Positions 13,511 to 27,071 of a DNA stretch of 64,000 nt are shown here, piece by piece (the stretch's first letter is position 1; each line of letters begins with the position of its first letter). The stretch comes from Hirudo medicinalis. Its lineage: Eukaryota; Annelida; Clitellata; Hirudinida; Hirudinidae. Location of the stretch: contig MPNW01000009.1 of assembly GCA_011800805.1 (NCBI GenBank), forward strand, positions 139,004 to 203,003. The letters are read 5' to 3'. Position numbers and translations under genes: made by a program. Under the pieces are notes generated by a model. It saw nothing but the letters and a program-made list of their open reading frames with translations, made no database searches and was not told where the DNA came from.

Positions 13511-13786
13511 ATTCTTAAAGACTGACAATAGCAAAGAAGTCGTTGTTTCGGGCTTGCATTTCGAATGAAACTTTCCACGTATTGAGATGTTATTTTCAAG
13601 ACATTGCATCGTTTGAAATATGTTTTCATGTTTGAATTGAACTCCATTTAAAAGATTTTGATTTTAATTTCTTCAAAAATCTTAACAAGTTACAATGTTC
13701 AAGAACTGCAGTGTTTGTTGCTTTTTAAATAAATTATAAATAAATATTATCGAAGAATGTCATGCAATAAAAAAAGAGCTGAATTT
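13511..13786. promoter_or_regulatory. Shared tail-to-tail 3' region of RNF20/40 and REV3L
   Basis: Only 276 bp separate the two stop codons. Plus-strand AATAAA hexamers occur at 13728, 13739 and 13766, and would end the Bre1 transcript almost inside the REV3L 3' end. No minus-strand AATAAA lies here; the nearest is ATTAAA around 13660-13670, so the two 3' UTRs probably overlap. Confidence 0.55.
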
Positions 13787-16700
13787 TTATAAATTCTGGA
13801 GCTTCGACAATAGTGCTTCAGTCCTCAGTAATGCCCCTGTCGACCTAACACGTCTGAAGAATATTGGGCAGTCCGACGAATTGCATGATTCATCCTGTTC
13901 CTGCCACCCCTTGCAAGCAGTACAAACCTTCAAAATTAATAATTTAGCTAGAGGTGCAACTACTTGGCACGTAATGGTGTTGCATTTATTACTTATTAAA
14001 TAAATGTCATTTACTTGTTTGCATTATTAATAAATGTAATTATTAATTATAAAAAAAAGGTAAATGTCTAGTAAAACAAGGTTACATCAGAAATCATGGA
14101 TCAACTCACCTTCTGAGCCTCGTGAAGTTGTGCTTGGCTTTTCCTAGCCTGAGAAGATAGGAACAACATTCTCTTTTGGTCGTCACCTCTGCAGTCACTG
14201 CACACGTCGCAGGAGCACAATTCACCACAAACAAGACAGTCTCCACCAGTAAAGTATTGATTCAAGTTGTTCTTGTGAGGTTCATTTTGTTCTGTTATTG
14301 GACAATCGAATAGCTTTGCATTCAGCTTCAGCATTCTGGGCATGTCGTGAAACCACTGCAGGGCTTCTACTCCAAAGAGCATGGTAAATCTGTTGATGGT
14401 TGGCAGAACTTGTTTCAGCAGGTAGTAAGTGGAATTTATCCGCAGGCTTCCATCTTCCAGCAGTTCGTGCGGTTCCCTCACCAGTTTGATGAGGGGTCGG
14501 TCAGGCGTGCCATGTACGACGACGTATGGAACTCTTTCGCCGATCAGCGGCTCGGACCTTCTGTCTCTTAGAAGCCTCTGTCTGGTGGATTGATCGTGCA
14601 TGATAAGTGAATGATATAAATTATTTTATAAGCAGTTAATTTTTAAGGACAATAAATTTCATAAGCACATCGAGTGAACTTTTATCTTTCATAGCTTAGA
14701 TAAGTTTAGTTCTTGTGATTCCATGAACTCCTTGCTTATGTACCTGGCAATCTCTAGTGCAGGAATGCATGCATTAGGTTGATATCGAGCCATTCCTCTG
14801 TACTCCTTGGCAAATATGAAATCATGAAGAGGTGTTCTTCCATCAAGAACTTTGATGCACTGCTTTTGAATGTAGACTTTCACAAGATTCAAGTCGCATG
14901 TTGTGAAAAGAGTTTTCAAGGATTTCTCAAGAATCTGAAGTAAAAGATTTCATCTTTATAAAACATGGAATAAAAATCAATAAACAACATAAAACCATTG
15001 AAATGAAAGATTCAAAATGAATTTCTATTGTAAACACCTTTGAAACGACCGGGCAATTGTCTCGCCTTACAGTCTCAATTCCTTTGGCATCAAAAACAGG
15101 CTCTTTCTGATCTGGTGTTTCATACATGAATCCAACATATCTCTTCTTTGTTTGCAGGATGCAAGGCATATATACCTGAAGAGTAAAAGGCTTAATGCAA
15201 TTAACAAAACAGCCTTAAAATGATAACTAAACATTTAAGTGCTTGTATTGGAAAGCCTGGGCTCAGTTATGATATAAAAACATCTTCATCTTCTTCGGTG
15301 AGTTTTGTTTTTGCATTACGGCAGTGGTCCACTCGTGGATACATTCAGAAAGGTTTGTGCATGTTGATTTGTTGTTGATCCAAGGAAACGGTGTTGCTGA
15401 CTTTTTATGAGGCTATTAGTCGTAAGGTACGTTAGTAATTTTTCATTAACAATTTTCTCCGCGACACAACAACAAGTGCACATGAGTGAGATGGGATTCA
15501 TTTGTTGAATGCATGCTAGCTGTGCCAACTAACTCCACAGTTAGTTGCAAGCAGATGAATTTCATGCTTTATGACACGGTCACAACATTATTGTTGCTTT
15601 CAAAGTTCAATATTCTTACTTGATGAATAAAACAATGGAATAAATAGATCAATGAACAATTCACAGTGAATTACTTCATCACCTTCTCAAGTTTCAATTT
15701 CACTGGCTTAGGATTGCTCATTGTGACAGCATCAGCAATTTCCTGTCCAATCCTGAAGGCTTGATCCTTTGATCTTCCTCTCAGGAGGACAAACATGCTG
15801 GAGACATGCATTAAACAATTTATTAATTAAAGATTCAGGCATTCAAAACATCTTTTCTTGGAAAACTAATTTTAAAAATCTATCAATTGTGAGCTGAATG
15901 AGCTTTTAAGTTAAATAAAAAAAAAAAAATATATCTGAAACAAATTACAAAATATATCTGAAACAATTACAAGTTAATGTAATTGTAAGACGCTAACTAA
16001 ATATTATGTCACTAATAATGTCACTAATGTCGCTAATGTTGCATCAGTGATATTATTATTTTCGTAAAATCTTGGCAACACAAACCTGTCCGTGTCTCCG
16101 TAGACCACTTCGCCCCCCCACTCCAAGTTTTTTTCAACCAATGAAATTGCAGCCTCAAGAGTATCTCGGGCCTTCCTCATGATGCTGTCACCAACCTGTT
16201 TAATTCCACCATTAAAATATTTTCAGTCCACAATCAGCTTAATAATTACTTTTTCAAGAAATTTTCAAAAACCCAACCTCAACGCAAGCCATTCTTCCGG
16301 AAAAGTTAGCAGCTGTGTAGCCAAAGGTGACATTGGCAATTAGTTTTAAACCGAGCTGCCTTGAATGGAGGATCCTTTGCAGGGCCTAAAATAAGTTATA
16401 TCAAATTTAAAATAAATAAAAATATTGCAAATATTAATAATCAGTAGAATGTTACAAACATTAGTCGAGCGATGACAAGTAAATGCAAATCAAACCTTAT
16501 CACCTTTGTGGACCTTCATTGCCTTTTTCACCATCAGCCTCGTGTTCAAGATTTCTTCGACCATGCTGTCGAACGAGTCGACGTCAGCACGACAACAAAA
16601 CACAAATAAACCGAATGCAAACTAACCTCGGAAGGATGCCCTTTCTAATGTTGCTCTTGATAAACACGACTCCATTGGAGCAAATGTTGATGTCATCCTT

Positions 16701-19700
16701 TAATGACTGCAATTAGGGATCATTATAATTTGAATTAGGAGCCAATCAAATCGGTGAATGATTCACGTACTTCTAAGAGGTCGGGCGGAACGTTCAAAGA
16801 CGTGCATCCAAATTCAAACGGTCCTTCTCTGAAATAAACGACCGATCAGATGTGGAACTACACGCACGAGTGCACAAAATGCGTGATAAAAATTACTTTG
16901 CTTTTGAGAAGTGCTGCATCCTGCCAAGACAGGTTGAGAAGCAGTAATTGTAAGCTATCATAACAGAAGGGTACAAGGACTGGAAATCGAGAACCACAAC
17001 GGGGTCGGTGTAGAAGTCAGACAGGGGTTCGAGGTTCAGAGGGATGCACTCGGGGGAACGCATGGCTGCCCTCTGTTGCACACTTGGACTCACAGCAATG
17101 AAATTTTGTGGTTTTGCCAATCTCAGCATCATGGATTCTACTCTGTACTGTTGGTGTTTTAGATTATTTCAAAAGTTGACGTTCATAAACTAACTCTTTA
17201 AAACAGCGCTAATTGTGAGTGCAAATGAAATAGTTAATCACAAATTCCAATTGAGGCAGATGATGTTGTTAATGATCAAAATTTAATAATATTATGTGAC
17301 ATTTAAAATCACATAATTGAAATTCCACAACCAACCTGTGAGCCTCTGTTGAGAACATCAAAAAACTCAATTCCATAAATTCTTGCAAATTCACTGGTTT
17401 GCCCGACAAGATCGAGTTGTTCCATAATTTGGAGGCTACCTCTGCACCTCATCACGTAATATTCAATTGTTTTCCATCTGAATTGAAACAATTAATTGAT
17501 TAATTATTAAAATCTAAACAAGAATTCAATGGAATTTCCAGTAGAAACCTGTGTATTGGATTCTTGTGGTTGAACCAAAATGTGAGGACCTGGAAGGAGA
17601 AATGAGGGACCCTTTGGTGCAAAACATGGAAGGCAACATTCTCAAAAGTGTAAATGTTGAGTGACACCTGAGGTTCAAATGAATAATTTTCATGAATCAA
17701 GAATTAAATTATCGTTTGTAGATCATAAATAAATGGATTTTGCAATTAAATACTTAATTACTTATAATTCATAAATTCAATAATTCTATTTAATGTAACA
17801 TTTTGCAACTTCCAAGAAGCTCTCTTGGATGGTATAAGTGAAATAAATGCATTAATTTAAAGAAAAATTAACAAAATCAGGAAAAACTTGTATCATTGCA
17901 TGTCTACTTGTATCACATTTATGTCTACTTGTATCATTGTATGTCTATGTGTATCATTGTATGTCTACTTGTATCATTGTATGTCTATGTGTATCATTGT
18001 ATGTCTACTTGTATCATTGTATGTCTATGTGTATCATTGTATGTCTACTTGTATCATTGTATGTCTATGAGTATCATTGCATGTCTACTTGTATCATTGT
18101 ATGTCTATGTGTAACATTGTATGTCTACTTGATGTCTAAGGATCCTCCACAGATTCAGCACAATCCTTCCTGGAATGAACACTTCAGAAGAATGCAAAAT
18201 GTCTTCAGCATGCTGTTCTGAAGTTTGGTCCTTTTGAAATTTACTTTTCTTTTTTGAACTGTCGTCTTTTTCTTGACAAAACATACGAATTATGTTAAGA
18301 ATTATAAATAAAACAGCATATAACACTTGAAAATATAATTAATAATAAAATATAATTAGTAATAAAATATAACTAACAATAAAATATAATTAAAACAGCA
18401 CTTAACACTTTCCTTCAACAATCAAACAAAAGCAAACCCTCAAATCTTGACAATTTTGCAGGCAGGTAAACATCCAAGACGGCTGCTCTCTGAATGAGGT
18501 AACCCCAGGATAACTTTTGGATCTCGTATCCGACCAAGATGTCGGCATCGCATCTTAAAAGCGACAAACAAAACAAGACCGCTCAACAATGGTCACAATG
18601 TACTTGCGCTCGTACTGTTAATAAATAAAATATACTTCATTTATATAGCGTTCCTTCCCAGGCTGGGTTTCGAACGCGACACGTTACGACCGCTGCCGTT
18701 ACAATATACTCAATTGACGTTTTCAATGCAACACAACAAAGCATCTTTAAACTAATTATTATTAATATTGAAAGGTCAACAAATGGATGGTGCACTGACA
18801 ATGATAGATTGGAATTTGGAGATGGTGAAACCATTAACATAAGATTAATATTTAACAAATCATACTTATTATCAGCATGTTGGAAATATAAGTCCCTACA
18901 ATAAAGCCTTACTGAAATCAACCATCCTTCAAATAAATTCAATTTAGAAGAAGGTTTAATACAAACTATAATTCAAGTACTTTTCCAGGAATGCTAATAG
19001 ACACAAAACTACATTCACAGGTAAACATTTTTCTTAACAACTCAAACCTATAAAAATAAGAACAAAAATAAAAGAACAACTTAAGCGATGAAATGGGAAC
19101 CTTTTGACGAGATCGACCACCATCTCGACGACCTCAGTTTCCGACTTGCAGAAGTTCAGCCGAACGTCCTCTCGAAGCGTGACGCTGGATTTGCAACTGG
19201 AATCGAGGACGAGGAAAACCCCGGTGACCGAACGACTCTCGGCCACGATCTCGAGCTTCGTTTCTTCTTCGTCGGCCTCAGAACGGACGCTCGCTTTCTG
19301 ACCGCTCGAGTCGTTGCCAAGAGTTCTCGAGAAGGAGGGTCTTTCATCACTGATGTGGTAGAAAGCAGCAACAATTCCATCAAATTCTGGATCGGGATTC
19401 AACCGGCCCCTGGTTGCAATGTGAAGTTCAAGACTGACGATGCAGAGGTACTGGTTCTGAGGCGATACATAAATAGTTAAGTAAGAAATTAATCGTGAAT
19501 GTGAATTTATTAAAACTAATCACAACATCACAAGTAATTAATCTATTGTCATTCGATGTTTGACCTCCGACGAACTCTTCGATTGTCGTAAATTCTGAGA
19601 TCCAACTTTGAAATTGAAAACATTTGCTGGAGTCGCTGCTTCAATCTGAGATTCGAATTTCTTGATTCGATTCACCTTCACAAATGACAACAACTGCTTG

Positions 19701-22700
19701 TCAGTACATGATAAGCCATTGTAGAAATGAGAAGAATATTATAAACATCATTATCAAGTATATGAATATCTCCCAAATTTCAAATAAAACAATAATTAAT
19801 TGCTGGGGTTTTGCAATCAATTAATCATAAAATCATCTCACAATATTCATTGGAAGAGCTTTCTTTGGTTCCTTCTTTTCATCATCAGCTATCAGAGTGG
19901 CAGATTTATTAATTTTATTGTCACTTAAATCCATCGCCAGCGAAATGTTCGCCGTCGTCTTTGCAATCGGAGTGACGTCGAGATCGACCGGAAGAGATGG
20001 TCGGATGGAATGAGGGAGTGGAGTGCTCGAGCAAATCTTCTTGGAGTGAGCTGCAATCGAGTCATGGCTGAAAAGAAAAATACATAAATTAGTTTAAATA
20101 TATTGAAAATTTGTGAAATGATCATTATGTTATTAAATGTTAAGGAACGTATTTCCCCATGATTGAAATTTACAGTTTAAAAACTGGGTGCATAGTGCTC
20201 GTAGATTTTTTTACTTTTCCGTTTTGCACGCTCATTGTTCCCGTAATCGAGCGCGCCTTACACGTGGTGAGATGAGGTATTTAAAATAATTAAAATTAAA
20301 TTAAATCAAAATTATTGGGGGGTACAAATCTCGACGAGTTGGTTAACTGATAATAAGTTATCACCCGTCACGAATTCTAAGCTGCGATGAAGAAAAATCA
20401 GCGACATCATGTTGAGGCAGACTGAACGAATTCTTGAGAGGATGCTTGGCATTGATGTTATTTTTCAGAGGATCTTGTGGATCCACTTGGGAAGTTAACT
20501 TATTTTTAGCCATTTTTGAGTTTAAACTTTTAACGACAGAATTAAAGGTCGGAGGAGACGTTTGAGGAGTGATGTGGATCGTTCGGTCCACATTCAAAAA
20601 TGGGGCAAGGAGGTGCTTTGTCTTGACTTTGTTTGGTTTTTTTAATGATGTTCCACTGAGTTCTTCTCTGCCTTTCAAAGTTAGTTTCAGGTCATTCAGT
20701 CCAAAAGCAAGTCCGTAGTTGTCATGTTCAGTCAAATCTTTCACCTAGCAAGTAGACGATTTACCAAATAACAGTTGCAACAAAAAATGATTAAATTTAT
20801 TGGTAAATGTAATTCTTATAATAACAATTCAATAAACTCCTGAATTAATGTAATAATGAGACATTTCAAAATAACTTACAAAGCCAGGATGCAGCACTAG
20901 CTGTTCAGAAGTTCTGGACAAAACCCTAAATATATATAAAAATATGTATTCCCAAATAAAAAAGTAGATTATTATAAAATATAAACCATCACAATTGTGG
21001 CTTACTCTCTCTTTTCAAGAATTTTCTCAGCATTTCTCAATTGGATAACAGTTGCTGGTTTGAATCTCCCACACAAAATATCTTTCTCAACCTCGCAGTA
21101 GGCCAATGGAGGATATTTGGCCTCAATCTTCCTTACATTTCTTATGTGCTCAGTTCTCCTTGCTCTGGCTTTACAAGTGCTTCCTTCTTCAATGCCTTTA
21201 AGTGCTGCATGAAGTGAATGACTCAGACTCACTGAAAAAACTTTTGAAGCATCTTTCTTCGATTCTTGTTGCTCCACCAACGTGGTTTCATCTAAAACCA
21301 CAAACAAATTCAGCAAAAAGTTTGAAACTTTAGAACATCAAGATGAGAATGAAGATGCAACCTTCCACCTCAGAGGGACTGTCAAGGATCCTCATGGAAT
21401 CATTCAAAAGAATTTGATTTGGATCAGAAAGGCTAACACATAAACTACTGGAAGAATCAGGTGAAGAGAGAAATGCAAGGCCTTCCAAAGCATCATGCTG
21501 AGGACTGTTACTTGAGTTTGTCACCTCGTCAACTTTATCCTTGAGTTTTCTTATCAGATCACTGAAAAGTTTGGCAGTCTTGGTTGGTTTTGAATCCTTA
21601 TTTACTTTTACGGGTTCAACGACTTCGTCGGCATCTGCAGGAATTCTGTCCACAACCAATACTTTTGAAGACCTCAATCTATATTTTGTGTTGTTTGTTT
21701 TTATTGATGTGAATTCCAATTCTTCACCAAAGACCTTTAGCTTTTCAGATGTCATCTGAAATTTACAACGTTGTCTCTTCAAAAGGTGAGATTTCATTCT
21801 CATCAACTTTCTTGTTGGCAGTGGACTGGATGCAGTTTTCAATTTCTTTATCTTCCTATCTTCATTTTGATCTAAAATTATACACACACAAAAATGACAG
21901 CATTCACATAAACCCAAATTAAAATTATGTAATTTTTCCAAAAATTTAAATAACAAATAACCATCAGAAGTCAGCTGGTGTTTCTTTGATGTCTGACCAC
22001 TCCTTGCTTCAAATCCTCTGCAAATAAATAAATTGTTGTGTTGGAGTTGAGAAATGTACATTTAACTGAGAGGAATTACCTGAGACTTTCAGGATCAAAA
22101 CATTGGGACATTTCCAGGCTGATGATGTCATCTTCATCACCATCACCATTTCCTCCTACCATCTTCCTATCCTCAGCTTTTAACTGGACATTTTGAGAAA
22201 GTACAGAGTCCCATTCTTCTAATTCAACAACATTCTTTGGTTTCTGAGAGAACCCTTGTTCCATTGCCAGAGATGCCAACATATTAGCGAAAGAGGAATC
22301 ACATAAATGTTCAGAACCTGAAGAAAGATTAAATACTTTCTTTTACATCCAATTTTTAGAAATAAACAGAAAATGACTTTACTGTTTGCAGCTGATTCTT
22401 TTAGAAAGTTTTCACTGTGGCTAACAACATCCATTATAGTTTTCTCGCAAATAATAGCTTTGGAATCTTGAACGGAAAAGTAAGAAATCAAAGTACAAAT
22501 GCATTAGAAACAAATACATTGTACATTATAAACATCATAAAGTTATTATAAGCACGCATTAAAATACTAAGCAGTTATTTTATTGCCGTATTCGTTGCAG
22601 CTGTCAAAAAATAATCATTTGTACTCATTGTAAAATCATTGCTAGGTGAGTTAAATAGTAACAAAATTTATAACAAATTAATTCTATTTTAATAAAATCA

Positions 22701-24746
22701 ATTTAAATGTTTTTCATGAATACTAAAATCATAGAAAGATGAAGGTGGCATTAAAATTGTTGTTTCGATAGCTCACCATCCTCACTGAAAGTTTCATTCA
22801 ATGGTTTCCTGCTGTCCTCAGAAAGTTCTGATTGCACATTATTGTTGTTCAAAGATTTCAACATTTCCACCAACTGGGTTTTCAACTTTTGCTCCGCAGA
22901 AATAAGCAGAGGAAATCTTTCTGCATCAAAAACCAAAGCAATTTTGTTCCTTTCAAATGGGATCAAATAATGAGCAATCAATGTTCTCAAAGCTATAAAT
23001 GACTGAAAGGATGAACTGAAAGCAAGAACCTGGAGTGAAAGGAGGAGTGAGCTGAGCCTCCAAATTGTTTCTTTTGCATCTCACCCTCTCTTCCTGCCAC
23101 AAGGCCACGAGGCCTGGATTTCCAGCCATCCTGCCTGGGCAAAAACGTTTCAACATTTTTATATTTGGCTCGTTTTGTTGTTACATTTGGTCGGTTTTAC
23201 GTTGCTCAAGGAAGAACAACCATTTCACTGAAGTTCTATTTTTATAATTTTGTCAGATTGAAAAATAAATGTTATGCCAATTACCCTAACTTAAAACATT
23301 TAGATGAGCAATGCCCATAAACATTTAACATAACAAATAATAAAATACCTGACAATTCCTCTCTGTTGAGGATGCTGCAAGCATGAGCATCCACTTCCAG
23401 CTCACAGCTGGTTGATCTCGTCTCATAGCAAACCAGCTCACTGCAGTCATGACGTCATAGTGTGAAAGTTAAAACTTTGAAAGTTAAAAGCTGAATTCAC
23501 TGACTCACCCCACTACTGAAACTGAATTCCACTGCAAATCTGAAGTTCATTTGGAAATAATTGCAACTGCATTAAAGTTGAAAATATTTTGAGTTTTTAA
23601 TCATCTTTTCCTCACCAGAAGATGGCACAGGCAAGCGAAACTTTACATCAGAAAGGTGAATAAAATTCATTCCAAAGAGATTGTAGTCCATAAACATCTG
23701 AAACATTTTTCATTATTTTAAGCACTTTTTAAGTAAGTTTGTGCCCTTAAAAATTTCCATTTAACACTTAATACTGCACAGAATTGTGACAAAATCATTT
23801 TATGTCCATAATTGTGTTTATATTTCCCAAACAGACTAACATCCCCTTGCATTATTCTGCATTTGTCTTATTGCTTGTGCCTGTATGTGATAACCAGAAA
23901 TTTATTAAGCAATCATAATTTCCTTACTTGGAGCACGTAAGGAATGTGTGCTTCAAGAGGTTGAAAGCTTCTGTTCATAATGGCTCCTGCTAGTAATAAA
24001 TCTGCAACCCTACAATTATCAATACTCAATTGATCTATAATTTAACACATTTTTGATCAATTATATTAATAGAAATTTTTAAGTCTTTAAAAAAATGACA
24101 AATTCAAAGACTTACTTCTTGACCATAATTGGATTGTACAAAAATATTTTCAGAAACAGACATTCCTTTGCATGGTACCCATAAAATGGTCTGAAAACAT
24201 GAACAAATTACATAATTTAACATTGACTTAAAAATATAGTCTTGAAATAAGCAGATATTCAAATTATAAGGAAATTACAAACATCATATATTTGAAAGAG
24301 CTCACATGCCGGAAACAACTGTAATTTTATAAACATGTTGGGAATATGATGTTGTTCTCCCGAGAGCTACATTCAAAGCTTGGTCTACACTTGCAGCAAA
24401 CTGCTGTAATTGACAGTCATTTGGAGGAAAATTACTGTCCATGGTGACATACAAGTACGGGAATATTCCATGAAGACATAAGCATGCCTTTTGGCCTAAA
24501 ATGTAAAAGGTGATCATATATTATATAACAAATACAACATATTATGTAGAGCACAAATTATAAATTTTAAGATTAATAATCTGATCATTACGATTATAAA
24601 TACACACCTAAAGGAGTGGACCCAAATATCCGAATTACAGGTACTCTATGTATAGGGCTGCTTCGAAAATCTGAAACTCTGACATCAATTCCTGCAATTG
24701 GCTTATCCATGCGGTAATCGGTAGTTACAATTCTTAGAGAAAACAT
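13787..24746 (-). CDS. REV3L: REV3L, catalytic subunit of DNA polymerase zeta
   Basis: The start ATG at 24746 opens [17 protein letters not shown], matching the family start. It is followed by [13 protein letters not shown] (about 24440-24490) and PFYGYHAKE (24180), the conserved N-terminal domain. The middle region (about 20000-23100) is poorly conserved and much shorter than in vertebrates. [18 protein letters not shown] (about 19350-19420) opens the inactive exonuclease-like domain. Polymerase motifs are intact: DFQSLYPS (about 16980), [11 protein letters not shown] (16330) and YGDTDS (16090); KKRYVG is at 15140. The C-terminus has a CysA zinc module (CLVC, CDVC, about 14200) and CysB (CTAC, ESC, SDC) in the last exon, 13787-13927. 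By family knowledge CysB binds a 4Fe-4S cluster and the POLD2/POLD3 accessory subunits. The enzyme extends mismatched primers in translesion synthesis. All polymerase landmarks are present, so it is likely functional. Confidence 0.95.
17890..18130. repeat. 20-bp minisatellite with 40-bp higher-order period in a REV3L intron
   Basis: Twelve units of about 20 bp (GTATCATTGTATGTCTACTT alternating with a variant ending ATGT) give a 40-bp dimer period. The first two units (17890, 17910) are diverged and the rest are spaced exactly 20 bp from 17931. The unit at 18111-18130 overlaps the REV3L 5' splice site: the exon ends at 18129 (CAA) and the intron starts GTAGAC. All three plus-strand frames are open only because 20 is not a multiple of three. 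Confidence 0.95.
18622..18712 (-). mobile_element. tRNA-derived SINE-like fragment
   Basis: On the minus strand a B-box-like GTTCGAAACCC (about 18665-18675) is followed by a short spacer, then CGCTATATAAATG and an A/T-rich tail. The same tail ends the LINE at 33020-33060 and two other short elements in this window (35838, 46290). The A-box part is missing or eroded. It lies in a REV3L intron. Confidence 0.5.
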
Positions 24747-25780
24747 ATGAAAAATAAATTGTAACACTATATAATAAAATGGAACACTAAGAGAAAACCG
24801 TAATCATTAGGGCCTAATGTATTTTATTAACTGTTTACAAACGAAAAGTAAATTTGAAGCAAGAGTTCCCAAGTTTCAGTTTAATATTCATTTTTTTGTA
24901 AAATATTTATTAATTACAATTATTTATTAATAAAAATACAAATATTAGTTTTATATTATAGTAATTTGCAATTTTTATGCATTTACAAATAAGAATTCCA
25001 TAAGATTTTGCCTGCGTTCCATGTCTAAAATAACTGATTCCCAATAATTTGTGCTTGACGTGGATGCTTGTGAACGGGGGGAAAGGGTTCAAAAATCCAG
25101 TTTTCGTGTGGACGTCACATACGGATGGCGCCACTAAGGTCATTGTGTAGTTTGTACGCTTCGTTGTTTAGCGGTGTTAGTCCGTTACGAGGTTTGCCAT
25201 TTATATTATTTTATTTATTTATTTAACCTCAAATATAGTTTGTAATTCACGAAACGTTTAAGTATATTATCACATATAACATGGATATACTGTGGGAATA
25301 GATCTGATTGTGGGTGATATGATTCACTCATGATATGAGTTTACAATTGAATGCCTTTCAGATCTCCAGCAATCCTGAGCAAAAAATGAAGGAGCTTGAT
25401 TGGTTTGGGAGATGGGTTTGTTATTTCTTTGATTTTGCATGGTATGACTTTTTGAAATTCCGTTTTTTTGGATAGAGAATTTATTTTTCAGATTATGATG
25501 CAATGTGCAACTAATTCTAGCTCTTTATTCTGATTTGACATTTAATTCCCATCCAGTAGGTGTTTTTTTTATGTTTGCACCTGTGGCAAAAACACAAGAT
25601 TAAAGTGACGGTCAGTTGAACAATTCTGACACCGGAACAATCAATAGAAGTTGAAAATCTATGATGATATTTGTGATTAGGTTTCAGCTAGCCTATCATT
25701 CCTGTTGAGAACAGAATGATTATGTTGAAACACTTAAAAAGACCATTTTAACACGACTAAACTGAAACTATGCCGAAAAT
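24747..25780. promoter_or_regulatory. Upstream region of REV3L, no gene recognised
   Basis: AT-rich sequence that should hold the REV3L promoter. A 29-codon open frame on the plus strand at about 25386-25475 follows an acceptor-like TTTCAG, but matches nothing I know. No TATA box or other defined element could be assigned. Confidence 0.35.
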
Positions 25781-25938
25781 GGTCATACGACAACTTTCGG
25801 CGCCGAAAATTCGTTCCTGCGCGCGGCGATAATGGTTTTGTCAGGGAGGGCCCTCAGGTAGGGGCGCACATAAATGGTAGATCGGTTAAAAAGTTTCCTG
25901 ATGGAAGCGCGGATCCGAAACCCGTTGCGGGTCCTAAT

Positions 25939-27071
25939 CCGTCCTAATATTATAGTTATGTAACGGGAGTTAATAAACAACAAACAGACCTACTCGGATA
26001 CGTAAAGCACTCAAAAGATCGGCTAAATACAAACACAAGATGGACTGTATGTAAATCAAGGTTATTTAACAATTATAAATAAAAAGGCAATTCATTATTT
26101 TCAATAATTTTCGTGCTTAGATTTGTGGCTAAATAGTTTTAAAGAAATATAAAATAAATAGCTAAATTAAAACATTTTCATAAATTAATGATCAATTCAG
26201 TCATTAAAATTTCTTTGGTAACTTTCACTTTCCGAAATTTTTAATACCATTAATAAGCTAATTTTTTGATTTGATGAACCATGTAACTTTAAGTTAATTG
26301 AAGTTCATCCTTAGTTGCTTGCAAGTACGAGAATTGTTCAGAAAGAATTCGCCAAAAGACGCTCACAGATCCTTTTCGGGCAGTATGGAGGTGTTATGTG
26401 AAAAATCGTATTTTATTATTTTAAATATTTATACGTTTCTGATATCTTACAGCCATGCCCGTGTCGTGGTTCCGCCAATGCTTTTACTGTAAGGCCGTTT
26501 TTGTCTGTTATGCAAATACACTTTGCGGAATTGTATGGCGCCACACATGTTTGACCAATTACGTCGTATTACTAACCTCTTAATTAACCTAAAAACAAAA
26601 GTTTTCTTATTTTTATATTTTAAGTAATTTTAATTAATTTGTTTGGAAACTAAAAGTAACTATTTTGTACCAGTAACTATTTGCATTCGAAGAATCAATT
26701 GATAAGCAGTATCCAAAATGCGATCACATTGTTCTTTGTCCCACAAAATTCAAATTTAAATTCACTTATGTTTTATGAATCCATCTTGAAATGATATCAA
26801 ATGTATTGTACATGTAATGTACATGTATTGGTATCAATGAAATTAATTTTCTTACCATCCTTCTATAAATTTTTTAGATCATTCCAAGACATCTATCGAC
26901 TAACTTATAAACTTCTGAATGAGTTCGTTAGAAGCAAATCTTAACCTTATTTTGCATGAAATTCTATATAACTGGTGCAAAATATAAGCTACAAACTTCA
27001 TACCTAATACAACATTACTTAATAAATAATTGTTCATTAACGTCCGTTGCATAGCTAGATGATTAGGACGG
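25939..27071. mobile_element. Possible non-autonomous DNA transposon bounded by inverted repeats
   Basis: The sequence from 25939 (CCGTCCTAAT, then TATG.AACGG.) reappears inverted, ending at 27071. Over about 42 positions roughly 34 bases match, with no gaps needed. The enclosed 1.05 kb is AT-rich and has no transposase frame that I recognise. Flanking bases are TAAT on the left and TATT on the right, so no exact target duplication is evident. The superfamily is unknown. Confidence 0.4.

Noticed and set aside
17890..18130. Regular direct repeats resembling a CRISPR array
   Set aside because: Units are contiguous with no spacers, the DNA is animal, and the array is an intronic minisatellite.
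19088..19480. 130-codon plus-strand ORF
   Set aside because: Antisense shadow of the REV3L exon encoding [18 protein letters not shown], which matches the family.
25386..25475. 29-codon ORF after an acceptor-like TTTCAG upstream of REV3L
   Set aside because: Too short, no homology recognised, and no partner exon found.
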